In this document: positions 1 to 5,606 of the stretch, one piece after another
How the letters are laid out: every line of letters starts with the position of its first letter
Numbering within the stretch: position 1 is the stretch's first letter
Assembly (NCBI GenBank): GCA_026987255.1
Contig: JALSNA010000024.1
Location: 1 to 5,606, forward strand
Origin: Hyphomicrobiales bacterium
GTDB lineage: Bacteria; Pseudomonadota; Alphaproteobacteria; Rhizobiales; Aestuariivirgaceae
Direction of reading: 5' to 3'
DNA length: 5,606 nt
The notes under the pieces: generated by a model
The model's database searches: none
Seen by the model: the letters and a program-made list of their open reading frames with translations, nothing else
What the model was told of the DNA's origin: nothing
Program-made: the position numbers and the translations under genes

Positions 1-414
1 AAATCGCCGCTCTACAAATGGCCCTACCGCGAGGGCCTGCGGCTGGACGAGGCCATGCATCCGCTTACCCTCATGGCCACCGGCATGTATGGCAGGCCCC
101 TGCCGAAGCAGAACGGCGCGCCCATCCGTCTTGTGGTGCCGTGGAAATACGGCTTCAAGTCCATCAAGTCGGTGGTGCGTATTACCCTCACGAAAGACCA
201 GCCGCCCACCACATGGAACATGCTGGCCCCGGATGAATATGGCTTCTATGCCAATGTCAATCCGCATGTGGATCATCCGCGCTGGTCGCAGGCCACCGAG
301 CGCCTTCTGGGCTCGGGCCTGTTTGCCGGCAACACCCCGACGCGCATGTTCAACGGTTATGAAAAGGAAGTTGCGCGGCTCTATGAGGGTATGGATCTGC
401 GCAAGTTCTTCTGA
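1..414 (+). CDS. msrP: Protein-methionine-sulfoxide reductase catalytic subunit MsrP (C-terminal part)
   Basis: This is the last 137 codons of MsrP (formerly YedY); the frame is open to the window edge, so the 5' end lies outside. MsrP is a periplasmic molybdopterin enzyme of the sulfite-oxidase fold that reduces methionine sulfoxide in proteins, with electrons from MsrQ. The visible part carries near-invariant family stretches: [20 protein letters not shown], then QPPTTWN, then [13 protein letters not shown] followed by [12 protein letters not shown], and a C-terminus with FNGY, VARLY and GMDLRKFF that aligns closely with the end of E. coli MsrP as I remember it. The Tat signal and the cofactor-binding cysteine would be upstream and cannot be checked here. 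It lies 5 bases before msrQ, the usual two-gene operon order. Identification is very secure; completeness of the whole gene is unknown. Confidence 0.95.
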   Translation, partial: KSPLYKWPYREGLRLDEAMHPLTLMATGMYGRPLPKQNGAPIRLVVPWKYGFKSIKSVVRITLTKDQPPTTWNMLAPDEYGFYANVNPHVDHPRWSQATERLLGSGLFAGNTPTRMFNGYEKEVARLYEGMDLRKFF

Positions 415-419
415 AAATC

Positions 420-1040
420 ATGATGGATGTTCACAAGATCAACGCCCTCTTGCGCAAGATTCCCGTCTGGCCCGTGCATGTGCTGGGGGCGCTGGCGGTG
501 GCGGGCTATTTCGCCCTGGCGGCGGCCGGGCGGCTGGGGCCGGATCCGGTGCGCATCCTGGAGCAGGATCTGGGCAGATTGGCCCTGAAGGAGCTCATCG
601 CGGTGCTGGCCATCAGCCCCTGGCGCGATTTCACCGGCATCAACCTGTTGCGCTTTCGCCGCGCCATCGCCCTGGCGGCCGTGCTGGCGGTCACGGTGCA
701 TCTGGGTGTGTGGCTGTTTCTCGATCTGCCGGGCATTTCCCTTCTGGGGCGCGAAATCCTCAAGCGCCCCTATATCACCATAGGCATGGCCGCCTTCGCG
801 CTCATGATCCCGCTCGCCCTGACCTCTTCCAACGCCGCCATCCGCCGCCTTGGGGCCATGCGCTGGCGGCGCCTGCACCGGCTCACCTATCCGCTCATCG
901 TGCTCTGCGCAATCCACTTCATCATGCTGCGCAAGGGCTGGCAGGCGCAGCCGATGGTCTATCTCGCCATCATCCTGATCTTGCTGCTGGCGCGCCTTTT
1001 GCCGCGCAAGACCCCGGCCCGCGCCCGGCAGGGCGTCTGA
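420..1040 (+). CDS. msrQ: Haem-binding membrane subunit MsrQ
   Basis: A complete 206-residue protein of the ferric-reductase-like transmembrane family (YedZ), at the usual family length. MsrQ sits in the inner membrane, binds haem, and passes electrons from the quinone pool or a cytosolic reductase to periplasmic MsrP. Hydrophobic segments lie at about residues 18-37, 53-66, 82-103, 118-134, 156-170 and 178-196. Candidate haem-ligand histidines are H94 (VHLGVW), H153 (RRLHRLTY) and H166 (AIHF), spaced as in the family. The motifs DPV, EILKRPYITIGM and LALTS followed by RRLG are typical. Two ATGs stand in tandem at 420 and 423, and either could be the start. No clear Shine-Dalgarno sequence precedes them, so translation is probably coupled to msrP, whose stop is 5 bases upstream. 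Confidence 0.95.
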   Translation: MMDVHKINALLRKIPVWPVHVLGALAVAGYFALAAAGRLGPDPVRILEQDLGRLALKELIAVLAISPWRDFTGINLLRFRRAIALAAVLAVTVHLGVWLFLDLPGISLLGREILKRPYITIGMAAFALMIPLALTSSNAAIRRLGAMRWRRLHRLTYPLIVLCAIHFIMLRKGWQAQPMVYLAIILILLLARLLPRKTPARARQGV

Positions 1041-1059
1041 GGCACGGCGGCGGGCATTC

Positions 1060-1142
1060 GCCCTTGCCTGTCGAGGTTCCAGCCGGGAGTCTTGAAAAAC
1101 GCTTGCGCGGGCCGCCTTCGGCGCTCCTTGACAGGCCAGGGC
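1060..1142. repeat. Long imperfect inverted repeat downstream of msrQ
   Basis: Arms 1060-1076 and 1126-1142 pair over 17 positions with one mismatch (1065/1137) and one G-U pair (1073/1129). The enclosed 49 bases hold a smaller stem, cgcc/ggcg around the loop ttc (1113-1123). It starts 20 bases after the msrQ stop, so it could stabilise or attenuate the 3' end of the msrPQ transcript, or be a REP-like element. There is no T-run after either arm, so a classical intrinsic terminator is unlikely. Confidence 0.5.
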
Positions 1143-1157
1143 AAATGGAAACACACT
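1128..1157 (+). promoter_or_regulatory. Weak candidate promoter for the 118-codon gene
   Basis: A perfect TTGACA at 1128-1133 is followed after 18 bases by CACACT (1152-1157), which matches only half of the -10 consensus. If used, it would give a leader of roughly 110 bases before the ATG at 1277. The TTGACA overlaps the right arm of the inverted repeat at 1060-1142, so it may be coincidental. Confidence 0.2.
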
Positions 1158-1170
1158 CGCTCATCTCCCC

Positions 1171-1184
1171 TCCTTCCGGAAGGA
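1171..1184. repeat. Perfect 14-bp palindrome TCCTTCCGGAAGGA
   Basis: A gapless self-complementary 14-mer in the msrQ to orphan-gene gap. With no loop it is a poor RNA hairpin but a plausible binding site for a dimeric DNA-binding protein. It lies about 93 bases before the ATG at 1277. No function is established. Confidence 0.4.
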
Positions 1185-1208
1185 AGACGAGGTGAAACAA
1201 GGCGCGCA

Positions 1209-1239
1209 TCCCCCTGGCCACACCCGGGACCAAGGGGGA
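1209..1239 (+). repeat. C-run/G-run hairpin upstream of the orphan gene
   Basis: TCCCCCTGG (1209-1217) pairs with CCA-A-GGGGGA (1230-1239) through one bulged A, giving a 9-bp stem around a 12-base loop. The T-rich stretch that follows (1251-1263) begins 12 bases after the stem, too far for a standard intrinsic terminator. It could still slow read-through from msrQ or fold in the leader of the next gene. It does not cover that gene's ribosome-binding site. Confidence 0.35.
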
Positions 1240-1265
1240 GGTGGCACGGGATTTATCGTTTTTGC

Positions 1266-1270
1266 GGGAG
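1266..1270 (+). promoter_or_regulatory. Ribosome-binding site deciding the start at 1277
   Basis: GGGAG sits 6 bases before the ATG at 1277. A longer reading from the GTG at 1241 has its G-rich stretch directly abutting the start codon with no spacer, so the ATG at 1277 is the better start. Confidence 0.6.
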
Positions 1271-1276
1271 TTTTGC

Positions 1277-1633
1277 ATGACCACGCCCTTTGACGGCTTT
1301 CCCTATCTGCGGCGCACGCAAGGGGCGCTTCCGGCGCGGGCGTGGAATCTCTGGCGGCGCTGGCAGGCGCGGTTCGGCGATGTGCTGGAGCAGCCCCTGG
1401 CGGCCCGGCCGGGCACCCTGGTGGTGCTCACGGATGTCTTCTGGCTGCTGGTGGACGCCGCCCAGACCTCGCGCCCGGTGATCCTGTGGCTGGATTTCGA
1501 GACCCGCGGCCGCGACGCCCTGCACGCGGACATCCCATGCGCGGTGCAATATTACGACTACCCCGGCGCGCGCTTTCATGACGCGGCCATTGCCGAAGCC
1601 GTGGCGCGCATGGAGCGGGACTTGAAGGCCTGA
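1277..1633 (+). CDS. Unrecognised 118-residue protein
   Basis: I do not recognise this protein. It is probably a real gene: it has a well-placed GGGAG ribosome-binding site, fills the space up to 7 bases from the opposing adaptor gene, and its third codon positions are G/C-rich like its neighbours. It is likely cytosolic and globular, with no signal peptide. The N-terminal third is basic and tryptophan-rich (RAWNLWRRWQARFG). The middle is a hydrophobic stretch, LVVLTDVFWLLVDAAQ, that could be a buried strand and helix. Next come VILWLDFETRGRDALHADIP and the aromatic CAVQYYDYPGARF, ending in a charged helix, AEAVARMERDLKA. The pattern suggests a small alpha/beta domain, but I assign no function. 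An alternative GTG start at 1241 would add 12 residues. It may be transcribed alone or by read-through from msrPQ. Confidence 0.65.
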   Translation: MTTPFDGFPYLRRTQGALPARAWNLWRRWQARFGDVLEQPLAARPGTLVVLTDVFWLLVDAAQTSRPVILWLDFETRGRDALHADIPCAVQYYDYPGARFHDAAIAEAVARMERDLKA

Positions 1634-1640
1634 GGCCCGC

Positions 1641-3044
1641 TCATCGCTCGTGAAAGGATTCGCTTGCCATGCGGTGCAGTGGCTTGGTGATATACTGGAA
1701 GATGGTCTTTTCGCCGGTGATGATATCCACCTGGGCCACCATGCCGGGGATGACCGGGAGCTTCTTTCCCTTGTGCAGCAGGTAATTGGCGCTGGTGCGC
1801 ACCTCGGCAAGGTAGAAAGTGTGGCCCTTTTCATCGGTGACACTGTCGGCGCTGATGCGCTCAAGGCGGCCCTTCAGGGCCCCGTAGATGGTGTAGTCAT
1901 AGGCGGTGAGCTTGACCACCGCCGGCTCGCCGGGGCGCAGAAAGGCGATGTCCTGGGGCCGAAAGCGGGTCTCGATGAGCAGGTTGGTGGTGGCCGGGAC
2001 GATCTCGGCGATCTCGCCGCCGGGCTTGACCACCTGGCCGATGGTGTTGACGTGCATGGCCTTGATGACGCCATCCACGGGGCTGCGCACGCCGGTGCGG
2101 CGCAGCTTGTCGGCATCGGCGGTGAGCGATTGCGACAGGGCGGCGAATTTTACCTGCGCCTCGTTCAGTTCGGTGAGGGTGCGGGTGCGGAAATTGCTTG
2201 TCTTTTCGGCCTGCAGGTTGCGGATTTCCTCCAGCCCGGCGCGCAGGCGCGGCAGGGAGAGCCGCAAGGCCTCCTGCTGTCCTTCCAGGTCGTTGAGCTT
2301 GCCCCTGGCGGCCAGCAACTCGGCTTTCGATACGATGTGATCGCGCGCCAGCGGGGCAACCAAAGCCAGCTCCTTCCTGGCGATGGCCACCGCCCGTCTC
2401 AAAGAGGCAATGCGGGCTTTCGTCTCGGCGATCTCGTTGGTCTTCTGGCGCGCCTTGTCCTCCAGGGCGGCCAGGGCGGAAGCGATCTCGCTGCGGGCCG
2501 CCTCGTAGAGATTGCGGTTCTGCGCCACCAGATCCGGATGGGCAGAGGCAAAATCCGCCTCATAGGACAGCTCGTGCCCGCTCAATTGCGCCTTGAGGCG
2601 GATGATGCGGGCGCGCAACCCGGCCAGCAGGGCGCGGTTCTTGCCCAGCAGGGAGCCTGCACCGGTGGGGTCGATGCGCAACAGCAGCTGGCCCTTTTTC
2701 ACCTTGTCGCCCTCATGGACGAGGATATCCTTGACAATGCCGCCTTCGTAATATTGCACCTTGCGCACCTTGCCGGCGGGCACCACGCGGCCCTGGCCGA
2801 TGGTCACCTCCTGCACCACCGCCTGGGTGGACCAGGCCACGGCGGCGGCCACGGCGGCGGCCATGGACAGCGACAGAAGGCGCACCGCGCCGCTCACCGG
2901 GCGCATGAGGGGGGCGCTGATTGATGTTGGCAGGCCACTGGGAGAGGGCGGAACCTCCCTCTTGTCCTTGTCCGCGGCCCCAACGGCAGCCTCTTCCATG
3001 GCCTGACGCAACTTGTGCTGAAGGCTGTTGACATCATCGCTCAT
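1641..3044 (-). CDS. Type I secretion periplasmic adaptor, HlyD family (LapC-like)
   Basis: A 467-residue membrane-fusion protein, normal length for the HlyD/PrtE/LapC group. It bridges the inner-membrane ABC exporter and the TolC-type channel. The order is a cytosolic tail of about 50 residues; one Ala-rich membrane anchor at about 53-77; a first lipoyl half at about 92-125 (QYYEGGIVKDILVHEGDKVK); a long alpha-helical hairpin at about 130-315 rich in Ala, Leu, Arg and Glu; the second lipoyl half from RSPVDGVIK at 320; and a beta-barrel region. Family hallmarks follow: LTAYDYTIYG, SADSVTDEKG (398-407) and PGMVAQVDIITG (from 433). The ATG overlaps the exporter stop as ATGA and has AAGGAG 8 bases upstream, so the two genes are translationally coupled. 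A LapC-type role in adhesin export is inferred from similarity, not shown. Confidence 0.97.
   Translation of the reverse strand: MSDDVNSLQHKLRQAMEEAAVGAADKDKREVPPSPSGLPTSISAPLMRPVSGAVRLLSLSMAAAVAAAVAWSTQAVVQEVTIGQGRVVPAGKVRKVQYYEGGIVKDILVHEGDKVKKGQLLLRIDPTGAGSLLGKNRALLAGLRARIIRLKAQLSGHELSYEADFASAHPDLVAQNRNLYEAARSEIASALAALEDKARQKTNEIAETKARIASLRRAVAIARKELALVAPLARDHIVSKAELLAARGKLNDLEGQQEALRLSLPRLRAGLEEIRNLQAEKTSNFRTRTLTELNEAQVKFAALSQSLTADADKLRRTGVRSPVDGVIKAMHVNTIGQVVKPGGEIAEIVPATTNLLIETRFRPQDIAFLRPGEPAVVKLTAYDYTIYGALKGRLERISADSVTDEKGHTFYLAEVRTSANYLLHKGKKLPVIPGMVAQVDIITGEKTIFQYITKPLHRMASESFHER
2836..2862. repeat. Two tandem copies of a 12-bp unit inside the adaptor gene
   Basis: gccacggcggcg occurs twice (2836-2847, 2848-2859) followed by gcc. 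It encodes the Ala/Val run AAAVAAAVA in the membrane anchor of the adaptor. A slippage change of one unit would stay in frame and lengthen or shorten the anchor by four residues. Confidence 0.8.
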
Positions 3045-5185
3045 GCCGCATTCTCCTTCCTGCGCCTTGCCGTGATCGCGCGCAATTCCTCCAGAGTCTG
3101 CTCACGCGGCCCGTCGAGCAGGACGCGGCCATGTTCGAGCACCACCAGCCGGTCCACCAGCGACAGAAGGGCCGGCTTGTGGGTCACCAGCAGGAGAGTC
3201 TGGCGCGGCATGGCGGCGCGCAGGCGGGCGGCGAAGGCCTTCTCCATCTGTCCGTCCATCTGGCTGGTGGGCTCATCGAGCAAAAGGATGGGCGGATCGC
3301 CCAGCAGGGCGCGGGCCAGGCACAAGCTCTGCTTCTGACCGCCGGAAAGCCCCGCGCCGCGCTCGCCGATCACCGTATCGAGCCCCTGCGGCAGATGGCG
3401 GATCCAGTTCATGGCGCCGGAAATCTCCAGGGCGCGCAACAATTCCTGGTCACCAATGCCGGGGCGGCCCAGGGTGACATTGGCGCGGATGGGGCCATGA
3501 AAGAGCATGGCGTCCTGCAAGAGGGCCCCCATGGCGGAGCGCAGGCAGGCCGGGTCGATCTGGCTCACCGGCAGGCCATCCACCAGAATGCGGCCATCCG
3601 CGGGCCGCAGCAGCCCCAGGGCGAGCTTGAGCATGGTGGATTTGCCAGAGCCCATGCCACCGACGATGCCCACCTTTTCGCCTGGCGCTATATCCAGGGA
3701 AACGCCACGCAGGGCATCCGCGGCATCGGGCTCATAGGCAAAGCGCACATTCTGAAAAGCGATACGGCCCTCGATGGCGTTCTTGTGGACGAAACTTGCA
3801 CCCTCAGGGCGCTCCTGCGGCAGCTCGACGATCTGTTTCAGCGCGGCAAAGGCCATGCGCGCCTGGTGCAGGCGCGAGAGCAATCCGGCAAGCTGGGCCA
3901 GCGGGGCCATGATGCGGCCATTGAGAATCATGGCGGCGAACATGGCGCCCGGCGTGATGACGCCATCGGTGACCAGATAAACGCCGTAAACGAGAATGGC
4001 GAAGGTGGTCAGGGCCGAGGTGAAGGCGATGAGATGGCTGCTCAGGGCCATGACCAGGCGGCTCTTGAGGGAATGGCGCAGATGCTCGGCGGTGGCCTGC
4101 TCCCACTTGGCGGCGGCCCAGCTCTCGGCCGCCTGGGCCTTGAGCGTCTCCAGGCCGGAAAGGCTCTCGATGATGACGGCGTTCTTGTGGGCCTGGCCGG
4201 TGAAGATCTCGGCAATCAGCCGGTTCAGGCGGTGCTGGGTGATCCAGCCGATAAGCAGCACCACAGGAATGGCGCTCAGCGGCACCCAGACAAGCGGCCC
4301 GGCGATGGTGGCGATGACCAGCAGGAACAGGGCGATGAAGGGCAGATCGCCCAAGGCGGCAATGGTGGCGGAGTTGAAGAACTCGCGCAGGGATTCGAAC
4401 TCGCGCAGGGAGTTGGCCTGCACGCCCACCGAGGCGTTGCGCCCCTGCAGGCGCGCGCCCAGCAGACGGGCGAAGATGCGGTTGGCCAAAAGCACGTCGG
4501 AGCGCGCCGCGGCGCGGTCGATCATGACGGCGCGCAAGGTGCGCAGGACAAGATCGAACAGGGCCGCCAGCGCCCCGCCCGCCACCAGCGACCACAGGGT
4601 GGTGAAGGCGGCATTGGCCAGAACCCGGTTGTAGACGTTCATGGTCACCAGCGGGATGGCCAGGGCCAGCAGATTGACAATGAAGGTGGCGGCCAGGACA
4701 TGACCGTAAATCCCGGCGTTGATTTTCAGCGCCCCCCACAGCCAGTGCGGCTGGCGCGGCACGGGCAGCTCACGGGTGCGCGCATCGGCGCTTTCGCGCG
4801 GGCTGGCCGTGTAGAGCGCGGGCCGGCGGGCGAGGGCCTCGGAGAGGAGAATGTCGCGCCTTTGCCCATCGCTGTCCTCGATGGTGGCGCGAGCTTTGCC
4901 CTTGCCGGGCTCTTCGATGGCGGTAATGAGAAAAACCGCGCCATCTTGCGCATCCACGCACAGCAAGGGGCAATCCTGCCGGCGCAATTCGCGCGCGCTT
5001 TTGGCGCAGGGGCTCAGGGACAGACCGGCGCGGCTGGCAGCCTCGCCCAGATGCTCCACGGGCAGGCGCCCTTGCACCAATGGCATGCCATGAACAATGG
5101 CCCTGGCATCGGTTCGCAGGGAAAAGCGGGCCGCCAGGCGCACCAGAGCCTGGACCAGAGGATCGGACTTGGCAGATTCGGGCAT
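3041..5185 (-). CDS. Type I secretion permease/ATPase (LapB/LssB-like ABC exporter)
   Basis: A 714-residue half-transporter that would dimerise in the inner membrane and use ATP to drive an unfolded substrate into the adaptor/TolC channel. Residues 1-125 form a C39-peptidase-like domain without the catalytic Cys near its start, so it should bind the substrate rather than cleave it. Six membrane helices follow, at about 157-180, 195-218, 272-295, 298-317, 380-405 and 410-432, with the family stretch SLREFESLREFFNSA (from 259). The nucleotide-binding domain is intact: Walker A GGMGSGKST (509-517), Q-loop Q557, signature LSGGQ (613-617), Walker B ILLLDEPT (633-640) and switch H669. I chose the ATG at 5185 because the family domain begins there (PESAKSDPLVQAL). 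Its AGGGGA lies 13 bases upstream, which is rather far; the ATG at 5260 or TTG at 5287 would add 25 or 34 residues without family character. The C-terminus overlaps the adaptor start. Confidence 0.96.
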   Translation of the reverse strand: MPESAKSDPLVQALVRLAARFSLRTDARAIVHGMPLVQGRLPVEHLGEAASRAGLSLSPCAKSARELRRQDCPLLCVDAQDGAVFLITAIEEPGKGKARATIEDSDGQRRDILLSEALARRPALYTASPRESADARTRELPVPRQPHWLWGALKINAGIYGHVLAATFIVNLLALAIPLVTMNVYNRVLANAAFTTLWSLVAGGALAALFDLVLRTLRAVMIDRAAARSDVLLANRIFARLLGARLQGRNASVGVQANSLREFESLREFFNSATIAALGDLPFIALFLLVIATIAGPLVWVPLSAIPVVLLIGWITQHRLNRLIAEIFTGQAHKNAVIIESLSGLETLKAQAAESWAAAKWEQATAEHLRHSLKSRLVMALSSHLIAFTSALTTFAILVYGVYLVTDGVITPGAMFAAMILNGRIMAPLAQLAGLLSRLHQARMAFAALKQIVELPQERPEGASFVHKNAIEGRIAFQNVRFAYEPDAADALRGVSLDIAPGEKVGIVGGMGSGKSTMLKLALGLLRPADGRILVDGLPVSQIDPACLRSAMGALLQDAMLFHGPIRANVTLGRPGIGDQELLRALEISGAMNWIRHLPQGLDTVIGERGAGLSGGQKQSLCLARALLGDPPILLLDEPTSQMDGQMEKAFAARLRAAMPRQTLLLVTHKPALLSLVDRLVVLEHGRVLLDGPREQTLEELRAITARRRKENAA
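3053..3058 (-). promoter_or_regulatory. Ribosome-binding site of the adaptor gene
   Basis: Read on the minus strand, AAGGAG lies 8 bases before the adaptor ATG at 3044, inside the last codons of the exporter gene. It fixes the start and supports coupled translation through the ATGA overlap. Confidence 0.8.
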
Positions 5186-5314
5186 CGGTTTCGCTCGTTC
5201 CCCTATCGCACGCCGGGGGTGTTTCAGGCGCGCACAGGTGCAAAATGTTTCGTTAACCATGCCATCTTGCGCCCAAATCCTTGCCAAAAGGCTAACGTTT
5301 CAAGTTGTGCTTGT

Positions 5315-5337
5315 GTGCGCAAAGCAGGTTTGCGCAC
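5315..5337. repeat. Inverted repeat with perfect 9-bp arms, possible operator or hairpin
   Basis: gtgcgcaaa (5315-5323) and tttgcgcac (5329-5337) are perfect reverse complements around gcagg. It lies about 130 bases before the exporter ATG, and just upstream of the weak promoter-like TTGAAA on the minus strand. The symmetry and position would suit a regulator-binding site; it could equally be an RNA hairpin at the end of the channel transcript. There is no T-run on either side. Confidence 0.5.
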
Positions 5338-5344
5338 TCGTTCC

Positions 5345-5407
5345 GGCCCGCGCCCCCTCCCAACCGCCCAAGAGTATCAGCAAGACGGTTGGGAGGGGGC
5401 ACGGGCC
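5345..5407 (-). terminator. Strong hairpin after the TolC-like gene, terminator-like without a U-tract
   Basis: The 22-base arms 5345-5366 and 5386-5407 are complementary at 21 positions (mismatch 5351/5401) around a 19-base loop. The stem begins 38 bases after the stop of the channel gene, where a terminator would sit. No T-rich tail follows on either strand, so it may be a U-less or bidirectional terminator, an mRNA-stabilising stem, or a repeat element. Confidence 0.5.
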
Positions 5408-5445
5408 TATTGGAGAGCTTGTGGGGAGCTTGGGCGGGGCGGATA

Positions 5446-5606
5446 TCAGCGGGCGGCGAGGCGCAGGGCGGGCAGGAGACGGCCGGTGATGGCCAGGACC
5501 TTCCAGGCATTGTAGCGGCCGGAGAAAACCTCGTTGTTGAGGTTGGCCTCGGCCATGAAGATCTCGTTCTGGGTGTCGAGAATGTCCAGAAGGGTGCGCC
5601 GTCCCA
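5446..5606 (-). CDS. TolC/AggA-type outer-membrane channel of the secretion system (C-terminal end)
   Basis: The last 52 codons of a gene that enters from the right edge; it was read by reverse-complementing the end of the window. The translation starts GRRTLLDILDTQNEIFMAEA, then NLNNEVFSGRYNAWKVLAIT, and ends GRLLPALRLAAR before TGA. The G-R-R-T-L-L-D-x-L-D-x-Q-N-E pattern followed by a long helix is the typical C-terminal repeat end of the TolC/AggA/LapE outer-membrane efflux family. The protein would form the trimeric beta-barrel and periplasmic tunnel that receives substrate from the adaptor. It points the same way as the exporter and adaptor genes but is separated from them by 260 bases and a strong hairpin, so it may be a separate transcript or be partly uncoupled from them. 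Most of the protein, including any signal peptide, is outside the window. Confidence 0.85.
   Translation of the reverse strand, partial: GRRTLLDILDTQNEIFMAEANLNNEVFSGRYNAWKVLAITGRLLPALRLAAR

Larger units (their letters stand above)
5186..5445. other. Gap between channel gene and exporter gene
   Basis: This 260-base stretch holds no convincing gene. It contains two inverted repeats (5315-5337 and 5345-5407) and presumably the exporter promoter. On the minus strand, TTGAAA at 5303-5298 with GGATTT 17 bases on (5280-5275) is the best promoter-like pair I see, but its -10 match is poor. The proximal 100 bases would be a 5' leader, or extra codons if an upstream start is used. Confidence 0.5.

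Noticed and set aside
381..1154. 257-codon minus-strand frame opposite msrQ
   Set aside because: Codon-register shadow of msrQ, rich in Gln, Arg and His with no recognisable domain.
89..1195. 368-codon plus-strand frame across msrP, msrQ and the following gap
   Set aside because: It overlaps two well-identified genes in another frame, and its translation is Arg/Pro/Ala/Gly-rich out-of-frame sequence.
1650..2924. 424-codon open frame on the plus strand opposite the adaptor gene
   Set aside because: Same codon-register shadow effect. The minus strand carries all HlyD-family hallmarks, while this frame looks like no protein family.
4379..4414. 18-base-period direct repeat in the exporter gene
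   Set aside because: It encodes the LREFESLREFF stretch that is conserved in this exporter family, so it reflects protein conservation rather than a DNA repeat element.
3131..5515. Very long open frame (794 codons) on the plus strand opposite the exporter gene
   Set aside because: It is in exact codon register with the exporter gene, so its stops would need TTA, CTA or TCA codons in that gene, and these are rare in GC-rich coding sequence. Its translation is Gly/Gln/Ala/His-rich low-complexity sequence, and the opposite strand encodes an intact ABC exporter.
1..5606. CRISPR array, tRNA, rRNA, insertion sequence or phage remnants
   Set aside because: I saw no regularly spaced repeats, no tRNA-like or rRNA-like sequence, no transposase or integrase coding, and no terminal repeats with target duplications.

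Overview
The window is GC-rich DNA with dense coding and few AT-rich codons, typical of a high-GC proteobacterium. MsrPQ plus a LapB/LapC-type type I secretion system fits a Gram-negative with a periplasm and outer membrane. An alphaproteobacterium or similar is my guess, but the sequence alone does not fix the taxon.

Left part (1-1040, plus strand): the 3' end of msrP, the periplasmic molybdopterin catalytic subunit of the methionine sulfoxide reductase system. Five bases later comes the complete msrQ, its haem-binding inner-membrane partner. Together they pass electrons from the membrane to oxidised methionines in periplasmic proteins.

Middle (1041-1640): a 236-base gap rich in inverted repeats (a 17-position imperfect stem, a perfect 14-bp palindrome and a C/G-run hairpin). 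It is followed by a 118-codon gene on the plus strand that I do not recognise. That gene ends 7 bases from the end of the opposing secretion operon, with no visible intrinsic terminator between them.

Right part (1641-5606, minus strand): a type I secretion system, read right to left. It holds the last 52 codons of a TolC/AggA-type outer-membrane channel, a 260-base gap with two strong inverted repeats, a 714-residue permease/ATPase with a degenerate C39-like N-terminal domain, and a 467-residue HlyD-type adaptor. The adaptor start overlaps the transporter stop as ATGA. The three products would form one conduit across both membranes. The transporter and adaptor resemble the LapB/LssB and LapC families, which usually export large RTX adhesins or similar proteins. 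No substrate gene, LapD or LapG is present in the window.

Most of the window is ordinary. The best leads are the unrecognised 118-residue protein, the inverted repeats in the two intergenic gaps, and the missing secretion substrate.
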